NCBI GenBank assembly: GCA_025363505.1 | Contig: JANYDV010000019.1 | Location: 1-39,746, forward strand | DNA length: 39,746 bases | Direction: 5' to 3' | DNA from: Bacteroidota bacterium | GTDB taxonomy: Bacteria; Bacteroidota; Ignavibacteria; Palsa-1295 | Notes under the pieces: model-generated | The model's database searches: none | Told to the model about the DNA's origin: nothing | The model's input: only the letters and a program-made list of their open reading frames with translations | In this document: positions 19,842 to 29,746 of the stretch, in pieces | Position numbering within the stretch: the first letter of the stretch is position 1 | How the letters are laid out: each line of letters opens with the position of its first letter | Made by a program: the position numbers and the translations under genes

Positions 19842-20966
19842 TTAAAAAATAATGGAAAAGTGTTTTCCGGGTAATTGCCGGATAACATCATTGAACTCTA
19901 ATTCCAATAGTTGTACCAGTGCTGTTTGGACATCAACACCGCTTCGTTCTACGACAGCATCTATATAGATTGGTTCACCGGCAAGATCAAGAATAGCAAC
20001 GAGTTGCTCCTGAATTGCCGACAACCCAACACGGTTGTTTTTCTTAGGTTTTTGGGTGTTTTTTGAGTCTGAATCTAGCCATTCCATCGCCTTTAAGATA
20101 TCAACAGCGGAGCGAAAAGGTCTTGCCCGGTTCTCGGAAAGTAATAAATTGGGTCCTCGACTCATCGGACGGTCAACATCTCCGGGAAGTGCGAAGACCT
20201 CTCGATTTTGGTCAAGGGTGATCGAAGCGGTAATCATTGACCCTCCTCGATCATCACTTTCGATAATAACGCTTGCCGAAGCAAGTCCGCTGACAATTCT
20301 ATTGCGCCATGGAAAATTCTTTGCATCGGGTCGTGCCCCGTAAGCAAGCTCGGAAACGATTAAGCCTCTCCCGGAGGCGATCAACTCCTTGGCAAATGAT
20401 TTATTAGATGCCGGGTAGATCACATTTATTCCTGAACCAAGCACGGCAATGGTCGAACCACCCGCATCAAAAACAGCTCGATGTGCAACGGTATCGACTC
20501 CTGTTGCGAAACCGCTGGTGACCGTGACAGAGTGTTGTGCAAATGTTTTGCATAATTCTGTAGTGATACGTCTGCCATAATCGGTGATCGTTCGAGTACC
20601 AATAACCGCAATATTTCTATCTGACGATAGCAAGTCGATATTTCCGCTATAGAACAATAATGCCGGGGGATTAAAAATATTTCGGAGTGTCTCCGGGTAT
20701 GCTTGATCAAAAAAAGTAAGAATAGAAATATCTTGAGTTATCATATCTAAATGATTCTCAGCAGTTTCGAGTGCCTCGGTTTTTGAGGCAACACATTGTT
20801 CTGCAAGGTTGGGACCAAAGCCCGGGGTTTTTTCGAGTTGTTTAGCCGAAGCTTTAAAGGCACGCTCTGCATCCCCAAAATAGGTTCTGAGGGCGATCAA
20901 TCGTTGTGCGCCGATACCGTCGCAAAGATATAATGCATAATAATACCGAAGCTCGTCTGGGCTCAT
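19842..20966 (-). CDS. dprA: DNA-processing protein DprA/Smf
   Basis: AVIGTRTITDYGRRITTELCKTFAQHSVTVTSGFATGVDTVAHRAVFDAGGSTIAVLGSGINVIYPASN...RNRIVSGLASASVIIESDDRGGSMITA; C-terminal winged-helix-like tail. Confidence 0.93.
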   Translation of the reverse strand: MSPDELRYYYALYLCDGIGAQRLIALRTYFGDAERAFKASAKQLEKTPGFGPNLAEQCVASKTEALETAENHLDMITQDISILTFFDQAYPETLRNIFNPPALLFYSGNIDLLSSDRNIAVIGTRTITDYGRRITTELCKTFAQHSVTVTSGFATGVDTVAHRAVFDAGGSTIAVLGSGINVIYPASNKSFAKELIASGRGLIVSELAYGARPDAKNFPWRNRIVSGLASASVIIESDDRGGSMITASITLDQNREVFALPGDVDRPMSRGPNLLLSENRARPFRSAVDILKAMEWLDSDSKNTQKPKKNNRVGLSAIQEQLVAILDLAGEPIYIDAVVERSGVDVQTALVQLLELEFNDVIRQLPGKHFSIIF

Positions 20967-20981
20967 ATTAGAGAGACATTT

Positions 20982-21782
20982 TTATTTTCCTTGGAATTGA
21001 GCTTTGCGTTTTTCAAGGAAAGCAGACGTGCCTTCATGAAAATCAGCGGTGGTGGTAAGCTGTCCGAAACATTCGGCTTCTCTGCCAAGACCCTCATCAA
21101 TAGATTCATCTATTCCTTCAACGATACATTCGAGAGCAGCACTGATTGCCAGTGGTGCTTTCGATGCTATCGTCATTGCCATTGACACAGCCGTCGGGAG
21201 TAGGTCGTCGATAGGGACCACACGAGCAACGAGACCTTGTTCGAGTGCTTCGCGAGCATCCATTTGCCTTCCGGTTAAGATCAGATCAGTAGCCATTGTT
21301 CTGCCGAGAACACGCGTCAGGCGTTGGGTGCCGCCATACCCCGGAATAATACCGAGATTTACCTCGGGCTGTCCGAATTTTGCATTGTCCGAACAAATTC
21401 TAATATGGCAAGCTAACGCTAATTCACAGCCTCCGCCAAGAGCAAATCCATTGACGGCGGCGATAAATGGTTTTGGAGAAGTCTCGATCAAGCTAAAAAC
21501 GGACTGTCCCATCAGCGCAAATTCTCGCCCTTCTTCGGGATCATTGAGTGCTGCGAGTTCTGAAATATCAGCTCCGGCTACGAAAGCCTTTCCGCCTTTG
21601 CCGGTAATAATGACTGATCGGACGTCGTCGCGCATTCTCAAATCTGTGACTAAATGTCGCAGATCATCAAGTACTGCCGACGAAAGTGAATTTAATTTTT
21701 CCGGACGGTTGATCGTGATCGTCGCTACGAGAGCATCAATCGAACATTCAAGTGTTTGGTAGTCACCAATAGTGTTTGGCAT
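20982..21782 (-). CDS. Enoyl-CoA hydratase/isomerase (crotonase) family protein
   Basis: ATITINRPEKLNSLS, VIITGKGGKAFVAGADISELA, FIAAVNGFALGGGCELALACHIRICSDNAKFGQPEVNLGIIPGYGGTQRLTR. Confidence 0.92.
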   Translation of the reverse strand: MPNTIGDYQTLECSIDALVATITINRPEKLNSLSSAVLDDLRHLVTDLRMRDDVRSVIITGKGGKAFVAGADISELAALNDPEEGREFALMGQSVFSLIETSPKPFIAAVNGFALGGGCELALACHIRICSDNAKFGQPEVNLGIIPGYGGTQRLTRVLGRTMATDLILTGRQMDAREALEQGLVARVVPIDDLLPTAVSMAMTIASKAPLAISAALECIVEGIDESIDEGLGREAECFGQLTTTADFHEGTSAFLEKRKAQFQGK

Positions 21783-21824
21783 TTGGGTACGATGTAAAAA
21801 ATATAGTAACGAATTTTGGTATAA

Positions 21825-22811
21825 CTACTTCTGCGCCTTGCGAAGTTTCTCTTCTAATATCCGCACTCTCTCCAGAAGGTCAGGAAGCATACGGAGAGCG
21901 GCTTCTTGTCGAAATGCTTTTCGCACTTCTTTTGCCGGTGCTCCTTGATAAACTCCGGGTTTCGTTAAAGATTTTGATACTCCCGATTGTGCGATGATCG
22001 TAACTCCATCTGCTGTATGGATATGTCCGATCATTCCGACCTGGCCGGCGATCTGATTTTCTTTACCGATCTTTGTGGAGCCGGAGATTCCTGTTTGCGC
22101 GGCAATGACAGTATCTTCACCAATTTCGACGTTATGAGCGATATGCACCAGATTATCAAGTTTCACACCACGACGAATAATGGTGTTGCTTATCGCAGCT
22201 CTATCTATTGTACAGTTGGCGCCGATCTCGACATCATCTTCGATGACCACGCCTCCGGTTTGAGGTACTTTGAAATAACTTCCGTCACTACTTTTCGCAA
22301 AACCAAACCCATCATAACCAATGACAGTCCCTGCGCCGATGACTACATTCGCTCCGATTGTTACGCCGTCATAGATAGTGCAGTTCGGATGGATGACCGT
22401 TCCTTCGCCGACCACAACATTATGTGCAATAAATGTATGAGCCCCAATGGTAGCTGTCAAAGCGATTACGGCATCGGGGTTGATCACGGCAGTTCGGTCA
22501 AGCCGCTCTGAAAAAACCGATATTCTCGGATTTAATATTGCCGATGCTTTTGCAAAGGCTAAATATGGGTCTTCGCACCGGAGTAATCGAGGTGTTGTAC
22601 CAGATTTTTCAGGCATGACAAATTCTAAACCGACAATAACAGCACGAGCATTCGTCTCGGAAATAAAATGTTCGTATGTCGGATTTGCAATAAAACTGAT
22701 AGTATGTTCATTCGCATCGGTAATCGTTGCGACCGAAGTAATCTCAATGCCTTCGGCATTTCCGTCAATTCTTACGATGTCAATCTTTTTTGCAAGCTCG
22801 TGAAGTAGCAT
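21825..22811 (-). CDS. lpxD: UDP-3-O-(3-hydroxyacyl)glucosamine N-acyltransferase
   Basis: Left-handed beta-helix repeats; [85 protein letters not shown]. Confidence 0.93.
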   Translation of the reverse strand: MLLHELAKKIDIVRIDGNAEGIEITSVATITDANEHTISFIANPTYEHFISETNARAVIVGLEFVMPEKSGTTPRLLRCEDPYLAFAKASAILNPRISVFSERLDRTAVINPDAVIALTATIGAHTFIAHNVVVGEGTVIHPNCTIYDGVTIGANVVIGAGTVIGYDGFGFAKSSDGSYFKVPQTGGVVIEDDVEIGANCTIDRAAISNTIIRRGVKLDNLVHIAHNVEIGEDTVIAAQTGISGSTKIGKENQIAGQVGMIGHIHTADGVTIIAQSGVSKSLTKPGVYQGAPAKEVRKAFRQEAALRMLPDLLERVRILEEKLRKAQK

Positions 22812-22822
22812 AACAATACGTT

Positions 22823-23515
22823 TTAGTGCGGCTGTGCTTGCGGGTCAAGTTGAATTGGCGGTCTTCTTGAGGGGTCGGTTTGTGACGGCGGCTGTGGCTG
22901 ACCACGTTGGTCCGGCGGAGGCATATTTGTCTGTTGTTGCTGTTTCGTGTTATTAATCAACGGAACACTGAAAATATCGTTTGTTTCAAGACCGAGTTTT
23001 TTTGCGACGGCATTTGTCAGGTCAAATTTTGCATTGGTGTAGAGCAGGGCAATCTCTTTCGAACTTTTGTCGAAAACGTAATCATACTTTGATTCAAGAG
23101 CAACATCTTCAATAGCTTTGAGTAGTTTATCGTATGCCGGTTTCATCAGCCCTTCTTGTTGAGTAACCAGTTCGCCGTTCGGTCCGTATTTTGTCTGGCG
23201 ATATTGATCAATACGTTTTTTTAATTCTGAAATATCCAGTTCGGCTGCGGAGCGTTCGGGGTCACTCATAATTAATTTTTTACGTTCATAGTCTATCCGC
23301 TTGCGGTTGAGTTCGGTTTCCAGATCGGCTACCTCTTTGTTCCATTGCGAAACGAACTGGTTCAGATGCGACTCAGCATCCATCGCTTCGGGAAGTTGCT
23401 TTAAGAGCTTCATAGCATCAACGTAGGCGATGCGGTTTTGTGCAGATGCTTGCTGCTGAAGAATAAACAGCAACGCTATTACACCCAGACAGTTAAAATA
23501 ACGACGAAGATTCAT
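22823..23515 (-). CDS. OmpH/Skp family periplasmic chaperone with proline/glutamine-rich C-terminal tail
   Basis: Signal peptide ending [31 protein letters not shown]...; [53 protein letters not shown]; tail [41 protein letters not shown]. Confidence 0.8.
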   Translation of the reverse strand: MNLRRYFNCLGVIALLFILQQQASAQNRIAYVDAMKLLKQLPEAMDAESHLNQFVSQWNKEVADLETELNRKRIDYERKKLIMSDPERSAAELDISELKKRIDQYRQTKYGPNGELVTQQEGLMKPAYDKLLKAIEDVALESKYDYVFDKSSKEIALLYTNAKFDLTNAVAKKLGLETNDIFSVPLINNTKQQQQTNMPPPDQRGQPQPPSQTDPSRRPPIQLDPQAQPH

Positions 23516-23551
23516 ACGATAATAAAATTAACGACTAAGGAGAAAATCAAA

Positions 23552-23584
23552 ACGCGTTTGCTCCTATAGTAGAAGCAAACGCGT
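23552..23584 (-). terminator. Intrinsic terminator downstream of the second Skp/OmpH gene
   Basis: 11-nt inverted repeat ACGCGTTTGCT / AGCAAACGCGT, followed on the minus strand by TTTTGATTTT. Confidence 0.7.
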
Positions 23585-23625
23585 CTTAAAAAAATGCCCG
23601 TAAAATAGGGAAGAAAGGTCTACCC

Positions 23626-24153
23626 TTACTTCAATGCTTTCTTTACGTCATCGGTAATGTCGGTAACGCCATCAGCGTTCACGTAAACGACATTGCCTTT
23701 ATCAAGGATCACATCAAGCTTTTTCTTCTTGGCGATCGAAGCAACAGCAGCCTGAATCTTTTCGAGAATTGGCTTTACCATTTCGTTTCTTGCCTTCAGA
23801 ACCAAACCATCCTGTTGGTTGAATCTTGAATTTTGGTAATCTTGAATGTTACGACCTAAGACATCAAGCTCAGCCTGAGCTTTTTGCTTAGCGTCCTCAG
23901 ACATTGTGGAAAGAATTTTCTTGTAGCCTTCAGCTTTTTCCTGAGCGGCTTTGTTCATCATGGTCAAGGTGTCGGTATAGAGCGCACTGATAGCTTTGAT
24001 CTTTTCGTCTGCCTTTTTGGCATCTTCGAATGATCCGAGCACATCGTTACCACTTACGACACCGATTTTCTGTGCGTATGTCTTGATCGAGCCGGTTGAG
24101 AGCAAAGCAGCAATAACGGCTGCAAAGAAAAATAAACGTTTAACGGATAGCAT
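23626..24153 (-). CDS. OmpH/Skp family periplasmic chaperone
   Basis: Signal peptide, KIGVVSGNDVLGSFEDAKKADEKIKAI...ELDVLGRNIQDYQNSRFNQQDGLVLKARNEMVKPILEKIQAAVASIAKKKKLDVILDKGNVVYVN. Confidence 0.8.
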   Translation of the reverse strand: MLSVKRLFFFAAVIAALLSTGSIKTYAQKIGVVSGNDVLGSFEDAKKADEKIKAISALYTDTLTMMNKAAQEKAEGYKKILSTMSEDAKQKAQAELDVLGRNIQDYQNSRFNQQDGLVLKARNEMVKPILEKIQAAVASIAKKKKLDVILDKGNVVYVNADGVTDITDDVKKALK

Positions 24154-24333
24154 TGTAGGTTTTTCCTCCTAAAGTTGCGTTAATAAACAGGGTCTAACCC
24201 CATTGAAAATTGACGCTTGTAAAGTGATTTTATATGGCAAAAGTTTCATTTTTTTGCCTGCTCATACCCTTACGGGAGCTTTTGGCAAGGGTTACAAGGG
24301 TGAATAATTAGTAATGCTATACCCTCAAGGGGC

Positions 24334-24966
24334 TTAATGAATCTTAAAAATATCACGAAGGATCGGCTTCAAACCAGCAAAAAACCACTCTACGGCTATC
24401 ACCATTTCGATGAGTCCCATAAGGCGGAGCACTACTTTGTTGCCACTTTCACCGACGAGTTTTAATATTTTATTGCCACTGATGAGTGCTACAAATCCCA
24501 GCGAGACAATCAAAAACGTCATTCCCAGAACTATTGACTGCTCAGCAACAGTCTCCCCTTGGTTCATTAATACGATAATGGTGGTGATAGCCCCCGGACC
24601 GCAGATCATCGGGATACCGAGTGGGGTAATAGCAATATCTTGCATATATTGCTTTCGGGTTGTCTGCTCGTCGTAGTTAGTTCTCGTCAGACGTGCCTGA
24701 AGCATCTCGTAGCCCATAATAAAGAAGATAACACCCCCGACCAAACGAAAGCTGTGGATAGAAATTTGAAAGAACTTAAAAACAAATTGTCCGGTAAGTG
24801 CAAAAAAGATTAGGGTGATCAGGGCTGTAATTGATGCACGCAGTGCCACCCTCCTAACTTCTTTCGGGGTCAGCGATGCAGTCATCGAGTTGAACACGGG
24901 GATAATACTGATGGGATTGACCATCGTAAAAAGCGACACAAAACAGAGTAATGTAAAAGCAAACAT
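24334..24966 (-). CDS. MarC family integral membrane protein
   Basis: SLFTMVNPISIIPVFNSMT, FKFFQISIHSFRLVGGVIFFIMGYEMLQA, IAITPLGIPMICGPGAITTIIVLMNQ. Confidence 0.9.
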   Translation of the reverse strand: MFAFTLLCFVSLFTMVNPISIIPVFNSMTASLTPKEVRRVALRASITALITLIFFALTGQFVFKFFQISIHSFRLVGGVIFFIMGYEMLQARLTRTNYDEQTTRKQYMQDIAITPLGIPMICGPGAITTIIVLMNQGETVAEQSIVLGMTFLIVSLGFVALISGNKILKLVGESGNKVVLRLMGLIEMVIAVEWFFAGLKPILRDIFKIH

Positions 24967-24969
24967 ACG

Positions 24970-26415
24970 TTATTTTACACTCCAAGTCGTTGTGCCATCT
25001 TTTGCATCTTCGAGCAATACCCCTGCTGATTCGAGGTCGTTTCGAATAGCATCACTCATTTTATAATCTTTGTTGATTCGAGCTTCTTTGCGCCAGCTGA
25101 TGATGGTCTCGATCACATTATGAAGCACGTCGTCGTTTTGAGCATTGCCAGATTGCTCGTTTGGTATAATGCCGAGGATTCCACCTCCGAGAACATTCCA
25201 GAGGTGAAACAACGATCGTAAAGTCTTTGGATCACCGTCTGACAACAATGCTTCGTTGGTAATTCTCGAAAGATCGAAGAGCTGTGCAATGCCTTTCGGA
25301 GTATTGAAGTCATCATTCATATCATCGACAAATTGCCGGACAATGGGATGGGCAAGCTCTTCGGTTGTGAGCGTACCAATCTCGACAACGCCAACTTTAT
25401 CGCGGAGCTTCGCAAATGTTGCAAGCAATTTTTTGTACCCGGTATCAGCCGCAACGATCGCCTCGGTCTTGAATTCGGTGGTACTGCGATAGTGTGACTG
25501 AAGAAGAAAAAAGCGAAGTGTCATGGGGTCGAATTGCTGAAAGAGATCTTTCAGATAACTCGAATTACCTAATGACTTCCCCATTTTTTTGCCATCGACG
25601 GTCACCATATTATGGTGCATCCAATAATGGACAAATTGTTTGCCGGTTGAGGACTCACTTTGGGCTATCTCGCATTCATGATGCGGAAACTGATTTTCTA
25701 TTCCACCACCGTGAATATCAAATGTCTCGCCGAGATATTTCATGCTCATTGCCGAACACTCGATATGCCACCCCGGAAATCCATCGCCCCAAGGCGAAGC
25801 CCACCGCATGATATGTCCTTGTTCGGCTTTTTTCCAGAGTGCAAAATCTTGCGGGTTGCGCTTGTCGCTTCGGGTCTCGACTCTGCCGGAGGCTTCCTGA
25901 TCATCGGCTTTGCGACCGGAGAGTTTTCCGTACTCTGCATCTTTTGAGACTTCGAAATATACATTACCACCTGCTTCATAGGCAAACCCTTTGGCGATGA
26001 GGTCTTTGATAATTTCGATCTGTTCTATAATATGACCTGATGCTCGCGGAGCAATATCCGGTGGCAACACATTGAGTCTTGTCATCTCGTCGAAGAAAGA
26101 CCGAGTGTAGGTCTCGGCGATCTGCATCGGGTGTTGCTTTGTTTCGATGCCTTTCTTTACGAGCTTGTCTTCGCCTTCGTCTGCGTCGTCGGTCAAGTGC
26201 CCGACATCGGTGATGTTTAAGACATAGGTAACTTTATAGCCCAGAAAGCAAAGATAACGACGAACAACATCGAATGTAATGTAACTTTTAGCATGTCCGA
26301 TATGGGTATCTGAATAGACGGTTGGTCCGCAGACATACATTCCGACCTTGTTCGGTTCGATCGGTTGAAAAGTCTCTTTGCTTCGACTGAGGGTGTTATA
26401 TATAGATAATGCCAT
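24970..26415 (-). CDS. cysS: Cysteinyl-tRNA synthetase
   Basis: GMYVCGPTVYSDTHIGHAKSYITFDVVRRYL, DVGHLTDDADEGEDK, GWHIECSAMSMKYLGETFDIHGGGIENQFPHHECEIAQSE, KKMGKSLGN. ATG at 26415 preferred over GTG at 26424. Confidence 0.95.
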   Translation of the reverse strand: MALSIYNTLSRSKETFQPIEPNKVGMYVCGPTVYSDTHIGHAKSYITFDVVRRYLCFLGYKVTYVLNITDVGHLTDDADEGEDKLVKKGIETKQHPMQIAETYTRSFFDEMTRLNVLPPDIAPRASGHIIEQIEIIKDLIAKGFAYEAGGNVYFEVSKDAEYGKLSGRKADDQEASGRVETRSDKRNPQDFALWKKAEQGHIMRWASPWGDGFPGWHIECSAMSMKYLGETFDIHGGGIENQFPHHECEIAQSESSTGKQFVHYWMHHNMVTVDGKKMGKSLGNSSYLKDLFQQFDPMTLRFFLLQSHYRSTTEFKTEAIVAADTGYKKLLATFAKLRDKVGVVEIGTLTTEELAHPIVRQFVDDMNDDFNTPKGIAQLFDLSRITNEALLSDGDPKTLRSLFHLWNVLGGGILGIIPNEQSGNAQNDDVLHNVIETIISWRKEARINKDYKMSDAIRNDLESAGVLLEDAKDGTTTWSVK

Positions 26416-26545
26416 AGACGACACTCAACGTTTGGGAAGCTGTTTCGGGTTCAGATATTGCTCTGTTGCGCCAAAGGATGCGCTAGGGAGGCGGCAAGTA
26501 TGAGGAAAGTACGTCAAATTTAGGTGAAACGCTTTTTGCGGTTTT

Positions 26546-26577
26546 TTTGTCTTAGGTCGGCAAATTCCGTATATTTG
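26546..26577 (+). promoter_or_regulatory. Bacteroidota-type promoter (TTTG, 20-nt spacer, TATATTTG)
   Basis: TTTG at 26546-26549 and TATATTTG at 26570-26577, matching the published Bacteroides TTTG/TAnnTTTG -33/-7 consensus; upstream of the small lipoprotein gene. Confidence 0.6.
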
Positions 26578-26691
26578 CAACTGAGTGTTTTTAATTAAGA
26601 AGTTATGCACAACTGAATCCCTATCATCAAAAGTAGGGAATAGGGGTGTATTACTTGTTTTTTTCACTAATAAATGATTGAGGTAATTACA

Positions 26692-26910
26692 ATGAGGCTT
26701 CGTAATATCCTTGTGCTTTGTGCTTTGACAGCTATGTCTGTTGGTGTTATTTCATGCGGTAAAAAGGCTGAAGAAGTCAAGCCCGCTGATTCTGTAATGG
26801 TTGCACCAGCTCCGGCTCCTGCAACAACTACAACAACAACTACGACTACTACGGTTGTTGACTCGACCAAAAAGGACGAGATGAAAAAAGACGAAATGAA
26901 GAAGAAATAA
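26692..26910 (+). CDS. Small low-complexity lipoprotein
   Basis: MRLRNILVLCALTAMSVGVISCGKKAEEVKPADSVMVAPAPAPATTTTTTTTTTVVDSTKKDEMKKDEMKKK; lipobox-like VISC. ATG at 26692 preferred over the TTG/ATG upstream at 26674. Confidence 0.7.
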   Translation: MRLRNILVLCALTAMSVGVISCGKKAEEVKPADSVMVAPAPAPATTTTTTTTTTVVDSTKKDEMKKDEMKKK

Positions 26911-26932
26911 TTTTCTTTCAATTTGTTCTAGT

Positions 26933-26962
26933 AAAAAGGCTCCGAGTGATCGGAGCCTTTTT
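26933..26962. terminator. Bidirectional intrinsic terminator
   Basis: Perfect 13-nt inverted repeat AAAAAGGCTCCGA GTGA TCGGAGCCTTTTT between convergent genes. Confidence 0.88.
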
Positions 26963-26989
26963 CTGTTTAAAGAATTATGAAGTAGTCGA

Positions 26990-27340
26990 TTATTTTATAA
27001 CAGTCACTTTTACTGTATCAACACCAAAAGTACTGGAGATACGCAATAGTGTTTTCAGGGTATCCACCAATAACTTTGAGCGATCAATTTGAATTGGAAC
27101 AGAGCTATTATCCCAAGTTCCGGTGGTATCTTTGAGCACCCCGTTCGGAGGAACGACCGCGACAGTCCAGTTGAATGGGCAAGTGCATGTATGAGTAATC
27201 GAAAGTGTTTTCGTCGTTTCACCCGATTGATAGGTCAGTACTTTCGGGCTGATGACCATCCTATTAACGATTACCTGAGTGCCGGTATCATTGCAGCCAA
27301 ATATTGTGATAGCAACTAAAACCAATAACAGCGTACGCAT
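26990..27340 (-). CDS. Hypothetical lipoprotein with Ig-like/BACON-like strand pattern
   Basis: Lipobox-like ITIFGC; ISPKVLTYQSGETTKTLSITHTCTCPFNWTVAVVPP...VDTLKTLLRISSTFGVDTVKVTVIK. Confidence 0.5.
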   Translation of the reverse strand: MRTLLLVLVAITIFGCNDTGTQVIVNRMVISPKVLTYQSGETTKTLSITHTCTCPFNWTVAVVPPNGVLKDTTGTWDNSSVPIQIDRSKLLVDTLKTLLRISSTFGVDTVKVTVIK

Positions 27341-27404
27341 AATGTGAAATAAAAAAATATTTGTTCATCTATACTACTTAACTCTTAACATAAGAAGTTC
27401 CGTC

Positions 27405-28796
27405 TTAGGCTTCGAGTGCTTGCTTCATAATATCGAGGGAGATAGTTCTCGAACCGGTTTGTTCGGCAATTTGTGAGAGGCTCGGAAGTTTCCGGACAAA
27501 GTGAAAGGTGAGACCTGCCACCACAAATAATACTGCCGCATCAACCCACATCGAGACGCCGACACTATAACTATGAGCCAAGAAGCCGGCAAGCAAACTA
27601 CCAAAGGGAAACAGCCCTGCGAATGAAAGTGAATAGATACCCATCACTCTGCCACGCAGTTCATCGGGTACGAAACGTTGGATCGTGGAGTTGGCAGTGA
27701 TAAAAAATGTAATAATACTCCACCCGGTCATTCCGAGCAAGATTAGTATTGGAATGATCGTCGCGAAGAGTGGTATCAATGAAATTGAGATCACAAACAC
27801 CAAGATCGAAAAATAAATAACGTACCGTGCACGTAAACGTGGTCCGAATGCCGCTTGTGTCAGTGCCGCAAGCAAAGCGCCGACTCCGTTTGCCGATAGT
27901 AATGCACCATAAGTTGACGAATTTCCGTGTAATACTTCGACGGCGATCACCGGAAGATGAACAGTATAGCTCCAGGCAAATAGTGTCATCGTAACGACCA
28001 AGACCATTAATGCACGATAATTTGGAATGTCATAGAGATAGTTGAGACCTTCGCGCATTGCTGTTACTCTGGAGACAGCCCTGACCTTTTTTTCACGTTG
28101 GATATTTTTTGGCAAGCGCATCATCCATAAGCCAAGAATGACCGCAAGGAAAGAAATTCCGTTGAGCAAAAAGCAGATCTCAATCGAGATTGCTGAAATA
28201 ATAATTGCCCCCAAAGCCGGACCGATCAAACGAGCTCCATTAAAAATAGCGGAATTCAATGCAACGGCATTTGTCAGATCTTCACGACCCACCATCTCAA
28301 CGACAAATGCTTGCCGAGTCGGTAGATCGAACGCAATTACAATTCCGGTCAATAAGTTTATCGACCCAAGAAGCCAGATCTGTGTCCAACCCAAGCCAAC
28401 AAATATTGCAAGAGCGATCGCAAATATCCCTGCGAATGATTGTGTCCAGATCAGGATAGTGCGTTTTGGGTATTCGTCAGCAACAGTGCCGGCATAGATA
28501 CCAAATAGCAGAATAGGAACAGCACCAAGAAAGCTCATCAGACCAAGGGCTCGTGAGTCATGGGTTAATTGATAGACCAACCATGCGAGAGCTGTATTTT
28601 GAAGCCACGTACCCACAAGCGAAATACACTGTCCAAAAAAGAACAGCCGGTAGTTACGATGGCGGATAGAACTAAATGTAGTTCGAACCGCATCAAGAAA
28701 AGGTTTGGAATATCGCTCCGGTATTACTAACATTGGGTGATTGATTGAACGTAAAATTGGCGTTGAAGTTACTGTCTTGTTTTTCTTCGGCGACAA
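27405..28796 (-). CDS. MFS transporter
   Basis: RNYRLFFFGQCISLVGTWLQNTALAWLVYQLTHDSRALGLMSF, GTVADEYPKRTILIWTQS, DELRGRVMGIYSLSFAGLFPFGSLLAGFLA; about 12 hydrophobic segments. Confidence 0.88.
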   Translation of the reverse strand: MSPKKNKTVTSTPILRSINHPMLVIPERYSKPFLDAVRTTFSSIRHRNYRLFFFGQCISLVGTWLQNTALAWLVYQLTHDSRALGLMSFLGAVPILLFGIYAGTVADEYPKRTILIWTQSFAGIFAIALAIFVGLGWTQIWLLGSINLLTGIVIAFDLPTRQAFVVEMVGREDLTNAVALNSAIFNGARLIGPALGAIIISAISIEICFLLNGISFLAVILGLWMMRLPKNIQREKKVRAVSRVTAMREGLNYLYDIPNYRALMVLVVTMTLFAWSYTVHLPVIAVEVLHGNSSTYGALLSANGVGALLAALTQAAFGPRLRARYVIYFSILVFVISISLIPLFATIIPILILLGMTGWSIITFFITANSTIQRFVPDELRGRVMGIYSLSFAGLFPFGSLLAGFLAHSYSVGVSMWVDAAVLFVVAGLTFHFVRKLPSLSQIAEQTGSRTISLDIMKQALEA

Positions 28797-28855
28797 TCAA
28801 TATCACCCCCCTTACTCAATAATCCACGAATTTTACACCGTGCTCTACAATTCCG

Positions 28856-28863
28856 TATATTTG
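28856..28863 (+). promoter_or_regulatory. TATATTTG -7 element upstream of the cytochrome oxidase operon
   Basis: Within AATTCCGTATATTTG, identical over 15 nt to the segment upstream of the lipoprotein at 26692; the -33 element is weak here. Confidence 0.45.
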
Positions 28864-28899
28864 TACTTCGTTATTCACAATTTCTGAAATACTCACGCC

Positions 28900-29730
28900 G
28901 TGTCAGAGATAGCTTTACACAACACTCATTCCGAAGAGCATCACGCAGAAGCTCCGGTCTATACCAGTACCGGAACCCCAATGGGAAAAGTCTTTATGTG
29001 GCTTTTTCTTTGTCAGGATGCCTTGATGTTCATGGGCTTTTTTGCGGCATATATTTCCGTCCGCATCGGTGCCGGCGACCTTTGGCCCGGTCCGGAAAAT
29101 CACGCTCATGGTATCGAGCATTACCCACTCGATATTCCGTTAACAGCTATCAACACCTTTGTGCTGATCTGTTCGAGCGTAACGATGGTAATGGCAGTTC
29201 AGGCGGCGACCTTCAAGAATATCAAGAAAACAATTATGTGGCTCTTGGTCACCGTAGTCGGTGGCTCGATCTTCTTGGGTGTTCAGTATGGTGAATACTC
29301 CCATTTGATTCTCAAAGATCATATGGGTATGGGCAATAGCCTTTTTGATGCCACATTCTTTAGTTTAACGGGCTTCCATGGAATCCATGTGTTTTCGGGA
29401 GTGCTGTATTTATTAGCCCTGACGATTGCCCTCTGGATGGGACCACTTGATAAGCATAAGAAAGATAACTATTGGTTTATTAATCTCTTTCGATTGGTGT
29501 GTCTCGGTGTAACAGTCTTTTTATTTATCGGACCGACAAAAACATGGCCCGGCTTGCCTCACGTACTTATTCCGTTGGTCGCCGGTGCTGCTCCGTATAT
29601 TTTTGTTCGAGGAATTAGCTGGTTCCGTAAACGTCAGGATACAGCTGAAGTTGTCGAAATTGCAGGATTGTATTGGCATTTTGTCGATCTGATCTGGATT
29701 ATTCTTTTCACACTCGTTTATCTCATCTAA
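28900..29730 (+). CDS. Cytochrome c oxidase subunit III (heme-copper oxidase)
   Basis: MGKVFMWLFLCQDALMFMGFFAAYISVRIG, LFDATFFSLTGFHGIHVFSGVLYLLALTIAL, IAGLYWHFVDLIWIILFTLVYL; GTG start. Confidence 0.92.
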   Translation: MSEIALHNTHSEEHHAEAPVYTSTGTPMGKVFMWLFLCQDALMFMGFFAAYISVRIGAGDLWPGPENHAHGIEHYPLDIPLTAINTFVLICSSVTMVMAVQAATFKNIKKTIMWLLVTVVGGSIFLGVQYGEYSHLILKDHMGMGNSLFDATFFSLTGFHGIHVFSGVLYLLALTIALWMGPLDKHKKDNYWFINLFRLVCLGVTVFLFIGPTKTWPGLPHVLIPLVAGAAPYIFVRGISWFRKRQDTAEVVEIAGLYWHFVDLIWIILFTLVYLI

Positions 29731-29746
29731 CTAGATAATAGCGGTT

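Noticed and set aside
21049-21762. 237-aa plus-strand ORF antisense to the enoyl-CoA hydratase gene
   Set aside because: Ser/Arg/Pro-rich shadow frame of a clear crotonase-family CDS.
26667-26921. 84-aa minus-strand ORF with VVVVVVVVVV stretch
   Set aside because: Reverse complement of the poly-Thr lipoprotein; the plus-strand ORF has a signal peptide and lipobox.
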